Positions 13,775 to 25,448 of a stretch of 64,000 nt of DNA are shown here, piece by piece; the stretch's first letter is position 1, and every line of letters starts with the position of its first letter. Both the position numbers and the translations under genes were made by a program. Under the pieces are notes generated by a model. It did no database searches. It had not been told where the DNA came from and saw only the letters and a list, made by a program, of their open reading frames with translations. This DNA comes from Amia ocellicauda. Taxonomy: Eukaryota > Chordata > Actinopteri > Amiiformes > Amiidae. The DNA lies in contig NC_089851.1 in the NCBI RefSeq assembly GCF_036373705.1, positions 54,043,440 to 54,107,439 on the forward strand, in the 5' to 3' direction.

Positions 13775-14873
13775 AAGTTATCTGACAGTGTCACAGTTTC
13801 TGCTGGGCAAGCGCGTAACTGCTTTGGGGCAGACCGGGAGACCTACGCTCACTGACTGATAGCATGGACTGTAGCGCTGACGTGTCTTTCCAGAATGGTA
13901 ACGCCATCCCCAGTGAGACAGCACTGAGAGCATTGTTCAGCAGGCCCGCAAACAACTGAAAAGAATGCCTCTCCTTTGGTGCAGCTCAGGAGTGCACGTT
14001 CAGCAAAGGTCTCCATAACAAGCCGGCAAACCACATTTCGTCCTCCTCCTCCTCAACAACACACTACATGTCCTCCACCTCCTCCTCAACAACAACAACA
14101 ACAACAACAACGAACTTGTAAAAAACACATTTTCTTTAAAGAAAACAAAACATACAGATGACAGTCTGATTTCCCATCAGCTATACGGGCAACAGTATCT
14201 GAGGTCGATAGCCCTCCCTTGTGCAGAGGAGCCCAGAAGCCAGCCTTCAAGAGCAAACGAACAAACACTTCGGTGACTGCAAAGTGGGGCCAAGTGGGCT
14301 CGTCCTGAAGTTGAACCCAGGGCCTCTCACACCCTCAGCAAGAATCATACCCCTAGACCAACGAGCCAAGTTAACGGAGGGTGTCGCAGTTTCTGCTGGG
14401 CAAGCGCGTAACTGCTTTGGGGCAGACCGGGAGACCTACGCTCACTGACTGATAGCATGGACTGTAGCGCTGAAGTGTCTTTCCAGAACGGTAACCGTAT
14501 CCCCAGTGAGACAGCACTGAGAGCATGGTTCAGCAGGCCCGCAAACAACTGAAAAGAATGCCTCTCCTTTGGTGCAGCTCAGGAGTACACGTTCAGCAAA
14601 GGTCTCCATAACAAGCCGGCAAACCACATTTCGTCCTCCTCCTCCTCAACAACACACTACATGTCCTCCTCCTCCTCAACAACAACAACGAACTTGTAAA
14701 ATACACATTTTCTTTAAAGAAAACAAAACACACAGATGACAGTCTGATTTCCCATCAGCTACACAGCCAACAGTATCTGAGGTTGAAAGACCTCCCTGGT
14801 TCAGAGGAGCCCAGAAGCCAAGCATCGAGAGAGAACAAACGAATGCTTCAGAGAATGTAAAGCAGGGCCAAGC

Positions 14874-14945
14874 GGGCTCGTCCGGGAGTTGAACCCGGGA
14901 CCTCTCGCACCCAAAGCGAGAATCATACCCCTAGACCAACGAGCC
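14874..14945 (-). tRNA. tRNA-Pro(TGG), all stems intact
   Basis: Fully paired lineage A gene with loop TTTGGGT. Its 3' flank has private changes (ggttcagagg and gaatgtaaag on the plus strand) shared only with the copy at 17,803. Confidence 0.88.
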
Positions 14946-16631
14946 AAGTTATCTGACAGTGTCACAGTTTCTGCTGGGCAAGCGCGTAACTGCTTTGGGG
15001 CAGACCGGGAGACCTACGCTCACTGACTGATAGCATGGACTGTAGCGCTGACGTGTCTTTCCAGAATGGTAACGCCATCCCCAGTGAGACAGCACTGAGA
15101 GCATGGTTCAGCAGGCCCGCAAACAACTGAAAAGAATGCCTCTCCTTTGGTGCAGCTCAGGAGTACACGTTCAGCAAAGGTCTCCATAACAAGCCGGCAA
15201 ACCACATTTCGTCCTCCTCCTCCTCAACAACACACTACATGTCCTCCTCCTCCTCCTCAACAACAACAACAACAACAACGAACTTGTAAAAAACACATTT
15301 TCTTTAAAGAAAACAAAACACACAGATGACAGTCTGATTTCCCATCAGCTTTACAGGCAACAGTATCTGAGGTCGATAGCCCTCCCTTGTGCAGAGGAGC
15401 CCAGAAGCCAGCCTTCAAGAGCAAACGAACAAACACTTCGGTGACTGCAAAGTGGGGCCAAGTGGGCTCGTCCTGGAGTTGAACCCAGGGCCTCTCACAC
15501 CCTCAGCAAGAATCATACCCCTAGACCAACGAGCCAAGTTAACGGAGGGTATCGCAGTTTCTGCTGGGCAAGCGCGTAACTGCTTTGGGGCAGACCGGGA
15601 GACCTACGCTCACTGACTGATAGCATGGACTGTAGCGCTGACGTGTCTTTCCAGAATGGTAACGCCATCCCCAGTGAGACAGCACTGAGAGCATGGTTCA
15701 GCAGGCCCGCAAACAACTGAAAAGAATGCCTCTCCTTTGGTGCAGCTCAGGAGTACACGTTCAGCAAAGGTCTCCATAACAAGCCGGCAAACCACATTTC
15801 GTCCTCCTCCTCCTCAACAACACACTACATGTCCTCCACCTCCTCCTCAACAACAACAACAACAACAACGAACTTGTAAAAAACACATTTTCTTTAAAGA
15901 AAACAACACACACAGATGACAGTCTGACTTCCCATCAGCTATACGGGCAACAGTATCTGAGGTCGATAGCCCTCCCTTGTGCAGAGGAGCCCAGAAGCCA
16001 GCCTTCAAGAGCAAACGAACAAACACTTTGGTGACTGCAAAGTGGGGCCAAGTGGGCTTGTCCTGGAGTTGAACCCAGGGCCTCTCACACCCTCAGCAAG
16101 AATCATACCCCTAGACCAACGAGCCAAGTTAACGGAGAGTGTCGCAGTTTCTGCTGGGCAAGCGCGTAACTGCTTTGGGGCAGACCGGGAGACCTACGCT
16201 CACTGACTGATAGCATGGACTGTAGCGCTGAAGTGTCTTTCCAGAACGGTAACCGTATCCCCAGTGAGACAGCACTGAGAGCATGGTTCAGCAGGCCCGC
16301 AAACAACTGAAAAGAATGCCTCTCCTTTGGTGCAGCTCAGGAGTACACGTTCAGCAAAGGTCTCCATAACAAGCCGGCAAACCACATTTCGTCCTCCTCC
16401 TCCTCAACAACACACTACATGTCCTCCTCCTCCTCAACAACAACAACGAACTTGTAAAATACACATTTTCTTTAAAGAAAACAAAACACACAGATGACAG
16501 TCTGATTTCCCATCAGCTACACAGCCAACAGTATCTGAGGTTGAAAGACCTCCCTGGTGCAGAGGAGCCCAGAAGCCAAGCATCGAGAGAGAGCAAACAA
16601 ATGCTTCAGAGAATGCAAAGCAGGGCCAAGC

Positions 16632-16703
16632 GGGCTCGTCCGGGAGTTGAACCCGGGACCTCTCGCACCCAAAGTGAGAATCATACCCCTAGACCAACGA
16701 GCC
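16632..16703 (-). tRNA. tRNA-Pro(TGG), anticodon-stem mismatch
   Basis: Block duplicate of the copy at 13,703 (offset 2,929 bp) with the same A-C pair 30-40 mismatch. Confidence 0.75.
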
Positions 16704-17802
16704 AAGTTATCTGACAGTGTCACAGTTTCTGCTGGGCAAGCGCGTAACTGCTTTGGGGCAGACCGGGAGACCTACGCTCACTGACTGATAGCATGGACTG
16801 TAGCGCTGACGTGTCTTTCCAGAATGGTAACGCCATCCCCAGTGAGACAGCACTGAGAGCATTGTTCAGCAGGCCCGCAAACAACTGAAAAGAATGCCTC
16901 TCCTTTGGTGCAGCTCAGGAGTGCACGTTCAGCAAAGGTCTCCATAACAAGCCGGCAAACCACATTTCGTCCTCCTCCTCCTCAACAACACACTACATGT
17001 CCTCCACCTCCTCCTCAACAACAACAACAACAACAACAACGAACTTGTAAAAAACACATTTTCTTTAAAGAAAACAAAACATACAGATGACAGTCTGATT
17101 TCCCATCAGCTATACGGGCAACAGTATCTGAGGTCGATAGCCCTCCCTTGTGCAGAGGAGCCCAGAAGCCAGCCTTCAAGAGCAAACGAACAAACACTTC
17201 GGTGACTGCAAAGTGGGGCCAAGTGGGCTCGTCCTGAAGTTGAACCCAGGGCCTCTCACACCCTCAGCAAGAATCATACCCCTAGACCAACGAGCCAAGT
17301 TAACGGAGGGTGTCGCAGTTTCTGCTGGGCAAGCGCGTAACTGCTTTGGGGCAGACCGGGAGACCTACGCTCACTGACTGATAGCATGGACTGTAGCGCT
17401 GAAGTGTCTTTCCAGAACGGTAACCGTATCCCCAGTGAGACAGCACTGAGAGCATGGTTCAGCAGGCCCGCAAACAACTGAAAAGAATGCCTCTCCTTTG
17501 GTGCAGCTCAGGAGTACACGTTCAGCAAAGGTCTCCATAACAAGCCGGCAAACCACATTTCGTCCTCCTCCTCCTCAACAACACACTACATGTCCTCCTC
17601 CTCCTCAACAACAACAACGAACTTGTAAAATACACATTTTCTTTAAAGAAAACAAAACACACAGATGACAGTCTGATTTCCCATCAGCTACACAGCCAAC
17701 AGTATCTGAGGTTGAAAGACCTCCCTGGTTCAGAGGAGCCCAGAAGCCAAGCATCGAGAGAGAACAAACGAATGCTTCAGAGAATGTAAAGCAGGGCCAA
17801 GC

Positions 17803-17874
17803 GGGCTCGTCCGGGAGTTGAACCCGGGACCTCTCGCACCCAAAGCGAGAATCATACCCCTAGACCAACGAGCC
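17803..17874 (-). tRNA. tRNA-Pro(TGG), all stems intact
   Basis: Block duplicate (offset 2,929 bp) of the gene at 14,874, with identical tRNA and flank variants. Confidence 0.88.
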
Positions 17875-18961
17875 AAGTTATCTGACAGTGTCACAGTTTC
17901 TGCTGGGCAAGCGCGTAACTGCTTTGGGGCAGACCGGGAGACCTACGCTCACTGACTGATAGCATGGACTGTAGCGCTGACGTGTCTTTCCAGAATGGTA
18001 ACGCCATCCCCAGTGAGACAGCACTGAGAGCATGGTTCAGCAGGCCCGCAAACAACTGAAAAGAATGCCTCTCCTTTGGTGCAGCTCAGGAGTACACGTT
18101 CAGCAAAGGTCTCCATAACAAGCCGGCAAACCACATTTCGTCCTCCTCCTCCTCAACAACACACTACATGTCCTCCTCCTCCTCCTCAACAACAACAACA
18201 ACAACGAACTTGTAAAAAACACATTTTCTTTAAAGAAAACAAAACACACAGATGACAGTCTGATTTCCCATCAGCTTTACAGGCAACAGTATCTGAGGTC
18301 GATAGCCCTCCCTTGTGCAGAGGAGCCCAGAAGCCAGCCTTCAAGAGCAAACGAACAAACACTTCGGTGACTGCAAAGTGGGGCCAAGTGGGCTCGTCCT
18401 GGAGTTGAACCCAGGGCCTCTCACACCCTCAGCAAGAATCATACCCCTAGACCAACGAGCCAAGTTAACGGAGGGTGTCGCAGTTTCTGCTGGGCAAGCG
18501 CGTAACTGCTTTGGCGCAGACCGGGAGACCTACGCTCACTGACTGATAGCATGGACTGTAGCGCTGACGTGTCTTTCCAGAATGGTAACGCCATCCCCAG
18601 TGAGACAGCACTGAGAGCATGGTTCAGCAGGCCCGCAAACAACTGAAAAGAATGCCTCTCCTTTGGTGCAGCTCAGGAGTACACGTTCAGCAAAGGTCTC
18701 CATAACAAGCCGGCAAACCACATTTCGTCCTCCTCCTCCTCAACAACACACTACATGTCCTCCTCAACAACAACAACGAACTTGTAAAATACACATTTTC
18801 TTTAAAGAAAACAAAACACACAGATGACAGTCTGATTTCCCATCAGCTACACAGCCAACAGTATCTGAGGTTGAAAGACCTCCCTGGTGCAGAGGAGCCC
18901 AGAAGCCAAGCATCGAGAGAGAGCAAACGAATGCTTCAGAGAATGCAAAGCAGGGCCAAGC

Positions 18962-19033
18962 GGGCTCGTACGGGAGTTGAACCCGGGACCTCTCGCACCC
19001 AAAGCAAGAATCATACCCCTAGACCAACGAGCC
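18962..19033 (-). tRNA. tRNA-Pro(TGG), outer T-stem mismatch
   Basis: Anticodon TGG with stem CTTGC/GCGAG, which includes a T-G wobble. The T stem is CCGGG/CCCGT, so the outermost pair 49-65 is C-T. The acceptor is intact. The variant is shared only with the copy at 20,708. Confidence 0.75.
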
Positions 19034-20707
19034 AAGTTATCTGACAGTGTCGCAGTTTCTGCTGGGCAAGCGCGTAACTGCTTTGGGGCAGACCGGGAGA
19101 CCTACGCTCACTGACTGATAGCATGGACTGTAGCGCTGACGTGTCTTTCCAGAATGGTAACGCCATCCCCAGTGAGACAGCACTGAGAGCATTGTTCAGC
19201 AGGCCCGCAAACAACTGAAAAGAATGCCTCTCCTTTGGTGCAGCTCAGGAGTACACGTTCAGCAAAGGTCTCCATAACAAGCCGGCAAACCACATTTCGT
19301 CCTCCTCCTCCTCAACAACACACTACATGTCCTCCTCCTCCTCCTCAACAACAACAACAACAACGAACTTGTAAAAAACACATTTTCTTTAAAGAAAACA
19401 AAACACACAGATGACAGTCTGATTTCCCATCAGCTATACAGGCAACAGTATCTGAGGTCGATAGCCCTCCCTTGTGCAGAGGAGCCCAGAAGCCAGCCTT
19501 CAAGAGCAAACGAACAAACACTTCGGTGACTGCAAAGTGGGGCCAAGTGGGCTCATCCTGGAGTTGAACCCAGGGCCTCTCACACCCTCAGCAAGAATCA
19601 TACCCCTAGACCAACGAGCCAAGTTAACGGAGGGTGTCGCAGTTTCTGCTGGGCAAGCGCGTAACTGCTTTGGGGCAGACCGGGAGACCTACGCTCACTG
19701 ACTGATAGCATGGACTGTAGCGCTGAAGTGTCTTTCCAGAACGGTAACCGTATCCCCAGTGAGACAGCACTGAGAGCATGGTTCAGCAGGCCCGCAAACA
19801 ACTGAAAAGAATGCCTCTCCTTTGGTGCAGCTCAGGAGTACACGTTCAGCAAAGGTCTCCATAACAAGCCGGCAAACCACATTTCGTCCTCCTCCTCCTC
19901 AACAACACACTACATGTCCTCCTCCTCCTCCTCAACAACAACAACAACAACGAACTTGTAAAAAACACATTTTCTTTAAAGAAAACAAAACACACAGATG
20001 ACAGTCTGATTTCCCATCAGCTTTACAGGCAACAGTATCTGAGGTCGATAGCCCTCCCTTGTGCAGAGGAGCCCAGAAGCCAGCCTTCAAGAGCAAACGA
20101 ACAAACACTTCGGTGACTGCAAAGTGGGGCCAAGTGGGCTCGTCCTGGAGTTGAACCCAGGGCCTCTCACACCCTCAGCAAGAATCATACCCCTAGACCA
20201 ACGAGCCAAGTTAACGGAGGGTGTCGCAGTTTCTGCTGGGCAAGCGCGTAACTGCTTTGGCGCAGACCGGGAGACCTACGCTCACTGACTGATAGCATGG
20301 ACTGTAGCGCTGACGTGTCTTTCCAGAATGGTAACGCCATCCCCAGTGAGACAGCACTGAGAGCATGGTTCAGCAGGCCCGCAAACAACTGAAAAGAATG
20401 CCTCTCCTTTGGTGCAGCTCAGGAGTACACGTTCAGCAAAGGTCTCCATAACAAGCCGGCAAACCACATTTCGTCCTCCTCCTCCTCAACAACACACTAC
20501 ATGTCCTCCTCAACAACAACAACGAACTTGTAAAATACACATTTTCTTTAAAGAAAACAAAACACACAGATGACAGTCTGATTTCCCATCAGCTACACAG
20601 CCAACAGTATCTGAGGTTGAAAGACCTCCCTGGTGCAGAGGAGCCCAGAAGCCAAGCATCGAGAGAGAGCAAACGAATGCTTCAGAGAATGCAAAGCAGG
20701 GCCAAGC

Positions 20708-20779
20708 GGGCTCGTACGGGAGTTGAACCCGGGACCTCTCGCACCCAAAGCAAGAATCATACCCCTAGACCAACGAGCC
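20708..20779 (-). tRNA. tRNA-Pro(TGG), outer T-stem mismatch
   Basis: Duplicate of the copy at 18,962 (offset 1,746 bp) carrying the same T-stem change. It is the last TGG copy; all canonical copies to the right have AGG. Confidence 0.75.
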
Positions 20780-22462
20780 AAGTTATCTGACAGTGTCGCA
20801 GTTTCTGCTGGGCAAGCGCGTAACTGCTTTGGGGCAGACCGGGAGACCTACGCTCACTGACTGATAGCATGGACTGTAGCGCTGACGTGTCTTTCCAGAA
20901 TGGTAACGCCATCCCCAGTGAGACAGCACTGAGAGCATTGTTCAGCAGGCCCGCAAACAACTGAAAAGAATGCCTCTCCTTTGGTGCAGCTCAGGAGTAC
21001 ACGTTCAGCAAAGGTCTCCATAACAAGCCGGCAAACCACATTTCGTCCTCCTCCTCCTCAACAACACACTACATGTCCTCCTCCTCCTCCTCAACAACAA
21101 CAACAACAACGAACTTGTAAAAAACACATTTTCTTTAAAGAAAACAAAACACACAGATGACAGTCTGATTTCCCATCAGCTATACAGGCAACAGTATCTG
21201 AGGTCGATAGCCCTCCCTTGTGCAGAGGAGCCCAGAAGCCAGCCTTCAAGAGCAAACGAACAAACACTTCGGTGACTGCAAAGTGGGGCCAAGTGGGCTC
21301 ATCCTGGAGTTGAACCCAGGGCCTCTCACACCCTCAGCAAGAATCATACCCCTAGACCAACGAGCCAAGTTAACGGAGGGTGTCGCAGTTTCTGCTGGGC
21401 AAGCGCGTAACTGCTTTGGGGCAGACCGGGAGACCTACGCTCACTGACTGATAGCATGGACTGTAGCGCTGAAGTGTCTTTCCAGAACGGTAACCGTATC
21501 CCCAGTGAGACAGCACTGAGAGCATGGTTCAGCAGGCCCGCAAACAACTGAAAAGAATGCCTCTCCTTTGGTGCAGCTCAGGAGTACACGTTCAGCAAAG
21601 GTCTCCATAACAAGCCGGCAAACCACATTTCGTCCTCCTCCTCCTCAACAACACACTACATGTCCTCCTCCTCCTCCTCAACAAGAACAACAACAACAAC
21701 GAACTTGTAAAAAACACATTTTCTTTAAAGAAAACAAAACACACAGATGACAGTCTGATTTCCCATCAGCTATACAGGCAACAGTATCTGAGGTCGATAG
21801 CCCTCCCTTGTGCAGAGGAGCCCAGAAGCCAGCCTTCAAGAGCAAACGAACAAACACTTCGGTGACTGCAAAGTGGGGCCAAGTGGGCTCGTCCTGGAGT
21901 TGAACCCAGGGCCTCTCACACCCTCAGCAAGAATCATACCCCTAGACCAAAAAGCCAAGTTAACGGAGGGTGTCGCAGTTTCTGCTGGGCAAGCGCGTAA
22001 CTGCTTTGGGGCAGACCGGGAGACCTACGCTCACTGACTGATAGCATGGACTGTAGCGCTGAAGTGTCTTTCCAGAACGGTAACCGTATCCCCAGTGAGA
22101 CAGCACTGAGAGCATGGTTCAGCAGGCCCGCAAACAACTGAAAAGAATGCCTCTCCTTTGGTGCAGCTCAGGAGTACACGTTCAGCAAAGGTCTCCATAA
22201 CAAGCCGGCAAACCACATTTCGTCCTCCTCCTCCTCAACAACACACTACATGTCCTCCTCCTCCTCAACAACAACAACGAACTTGTAAAATACACATTTT
22301 CTTTAAAGAAAACAAAACACACAGATGACAGTCTGATTTCCCATCAGCTACACAGCCAACAGTATCTGAGGTTGAAAGACCTCCCTGGTGCAGAGGAGCC
22401 CAGAAGCCAAGCATCGAGAGAGAACAAACGAATGCTTCAGAGAATGCAAAGCGGGGCCAAGC

Positions 22463-22534
22463 GGGCTCGTCCGGGAGTTGAACCCGGGACCTCTCGCACC
22501 CTAAGCGAGAATCATACCCCTAGACCAACGAGCC
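22463..22534 (-). tRNA. tRNA-Pro(AGG), all stems intact
   Basis: First canonical copy with anticodon AGG: loop TTAGGGT within CTCGC/GCGAG. Acceptor GGCTCGT/ACGAGCC and T stem CCGGG/CCCGG are perfect. In vertebrates AGG is read as inosine-GG and decodes CCU, CCC and CCA. Confidence 0.9.
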
Positions 22535-23630
22535 AAGTTATCTGACAGTGTCGCAGTTTCTGCTGGGCAAGCGCGTAACTGCTTTGGGGCAGACCGGGAG
22601 ACCTACGCTCACTGACTGATAGCATGGACTGTAGCGCTGAAGTGTCTTTCCAGAACGGTAACCGTATCCCCAGTGAGACAGCACTGAGAGCATGGTTCAG
22701 CAGGCCCGCAAACAACTGAAAAGAATGCCTCTCCTTTGGTGCAGCTCAGGAGTACACGTTCAGCAAAGGTCTCCATAACAAGCTGGCAAACCACATTTCG
22801 TCCTCCTCCTCCTCAACAACACACTACATGTCCTCCTCCTCCTCCTCAACAACAACAACAACAACAAGGAACTTGTAAAAAACACATTTTCTTTAAAGAA
22901 AACAAAACACACAGATGACAGTCTGATTTCCCATCAGCTATACAGCCAACAGTATCTGAGGTCGATAGCCCTCCCTTGTGCAGAGGAGCCCAGAAGCCAG
23001 CCTTCAAGAGCAAACGAACGAACACTTCGGTGACTGCAAAGTGGGGCCAAGTGGGCTCGTCCTGGAGTTGAACCCAGGGCCTCTCACACCCTCAGCAAGA
23101 ATCATACCCCTAGACCAACGAGCCAAGTTAAGGGAGGGTGTCGCAGTTTCTGCTGGGCAAGCGCGTAACTGCTTTGGGGCAGACCGGGAGACCTACGCTC
23201 ACTGACTGATAGCATGGACTGTAGCGCTGAAGTGTCTTTCCAGAACGGTAACCGTATCCCCAGTGAGACAGCACTGAGAGCATGGTTCAGCAGGCCCGCA
23301 AACAACTGAAAAGAATGCCTCTCCTTTGGTGCAGCTCAGGAGTACACGTTCAGCAAAGGTCTCCATAACAAGCCGGCAAACCACATTTCGTCCTCCTCCT
23401 CCTCAACAACACACTACATGTCCTCCTCCTCCTCAACAACAACAACGAACTTGTAAAATACACATTTTCTTTAAAGAAAACAAAACACACAGATGACAGT
23501 CTGATTTCCCATCAGCTACACAGCCAACAGTATCTGAGGTTGAAAGACCTCCCTGGTGCAGAGGAGCCCAGAAGCCAAGCATCGAGAGAGAACAAACGAA
23601 TGCTTCAGAGAATGCAAAGCGGGGCCAAGC

Positions 23631-23702
23631 GGGCTCGTCCGGGAGTTGAACCCGGGACCTCTCGCACCCTAAGCGAGAATCATACCCCTAGACCAACGAG
23701 CC
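23631..23702 (-). tRNA. tRNA-Pro(AGG), all stems intact
   Basis: Identical to the gene at 22,463, two units further on. Confidence 0.9.
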
Positions 23703-24208
23703 AAGTTATCTGACAGTGTCGCAGTTTCTGCTGGGCAAGCGCGTAACTGCTTTGGGGCAGACCGGGAGACCTACGCTCACTGACTGATAGCATGGACTGT
23801 AGCGCTGAAGTGTCTTTCCAGAACGGTAACCGTATCCCCAGTGAGACAGCACTGAGAGCATGGTTCAGCAGGCCCGCAAACAACTGAAAAGAATGCCTCT
23901 CCTTTGGTGCAGCTCAGGAGTACACGTTCAGCAAAGGTCTCCATAACAAGCCGGCAAACCACATTTCGTCCTCCTCCTCCTCAACAACACACTACATGTC
24001 CTCCTCCTCCTCAACAACAACAACGAACTTGTAAAATACACATTTTCTTTAAAGAAAACAAAACACACAGATGACAGTCTGATTTCCCATCAGCTACACA
24101 GCCAACAGTATCTGAGGTTGAAAGACCTCCCTGGTGCAGAGGAGCCCAGAAGCCAAGCATCGAGAGAGAACAAACGAATGCTTCAGAGAATGCAAAGCGG
24201 GGCCAAGC

Positions 24209-24280
24209 GGGCTCGTCCGGGAGTTGAACCCGGGACCTCTCGCACCCTAAGCGAGAATCATACCCCTAGACCAACGAGCC
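24209..24280 (-). tRNA. tRNA-Pro(AGG), all stems intact
   Basis: Lies in the unit directly after the copy at 23,631. This is the only place in the window where two canonical copies are neighbours. It is offset 1,746 bp from the copy at 22,463. Confidence 0.9.
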
Positions 24281-25376
24281 AAGTTATCTGACAGTGTCGC
24301 AGTTTCTGCTGGGCAAGCGCGTAACTGCTTTGGGGCAGACCGGGAGACCTACGCTCACTGACTGATAGCATGGACTGTAGCGCTGAAGTGTCTTTCCAGA
24401 ACGGTAACCGTATCCCCAGTGAGACAGCACTGAGAGCATGGTTCAGCAGGCCCGCAAACAACTGAAAAGAATGCCTCTCCTTTGGTGCAGCTCAGGAGTA
24501 CACGTTCAGCAAAGGTCTCCATAACAAGCTGGCAAACCACATTTCGTCCTCCTCCTCCTCAACAACACACTACATGTCCTCCTCCTCCTCCTCAACAACA
24601 ACAACAACAACAAGGAACTTGTAAAAAACACATTTTCTTTAAAGAAAACAAAACACACAGATGACAGTCTGATTTCCCATCAGCTATACAGCCAACAGTA
24701 TCTGAGGTCGATAGCCCTCCCTTGTGCAGAGGAGCCCAGAAGCCAGCCTTCAAGAGCAAACGAACGAACACTTCGGTGACTGCAAAGTGGGGCCAAGTGG
24801 GCTCGTCCTGGAGTTGAACCCAGGGCCTCTCACACCCTCAGCAAGAATCATACCCCTAGACCAACGAGCCAAGTTAAGGGAGGGTGTCGCAGTTTCTGCT
24901 GGGCAAGCGCGTAACTGCTTTGGGGCAGACCGGGAGACCTACGCTCACTGACTGATAGCATGGACTGTAGCGCTGAAGTGTCTTTCCAGAACGGTAACCG
25001 TATCCCCAGTGAGACAGCACTGAGAGCATGGTTCAGCAGGCCCGCAAACAACTGAAAAGAATGCCTCTCCTTTGGTGCAGCTCAGGAGTACACGTTCAGC
25101 AAAGGTCTCCATAACAAGCCGGCAAACCACATTTCGTCCTCCTCCTCCTCAACAACACACTACATGTCCTCCTCCTCCTCAACAACAACAACGAACTTGT
25201 AAAATACACATTTTCTTTAAAGAAAACAAAACACACAGATGACAGTCTGATTTCCCATCAGCTACACAGCCAACAGTATCTGAGGTTGAAAGACCTCCCT
25301 GGTGCAGAGGAGCCCAGAAGCCAAGCATCGAGAGAGAACAAACGAATGCTTCAGAGAATGCAAAGCGGGGCCAAGC

Positions 25377-25448
25377 GGGCTCGTCCGGGAGTTGAACCCG
25401 GGACCTCTCGCACCCTAAGCGAGAATCATACCCCTAGACCAACGAGCC
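25377..25448 (-). tRNA. tRNA-Pro(AGG), all stems intact
   Basis: Duplicate of the gene at 23,631 (offset 1,746 bp), fully paired. After it, ten units pass before the next canonical copy. Confidence 0.9.
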
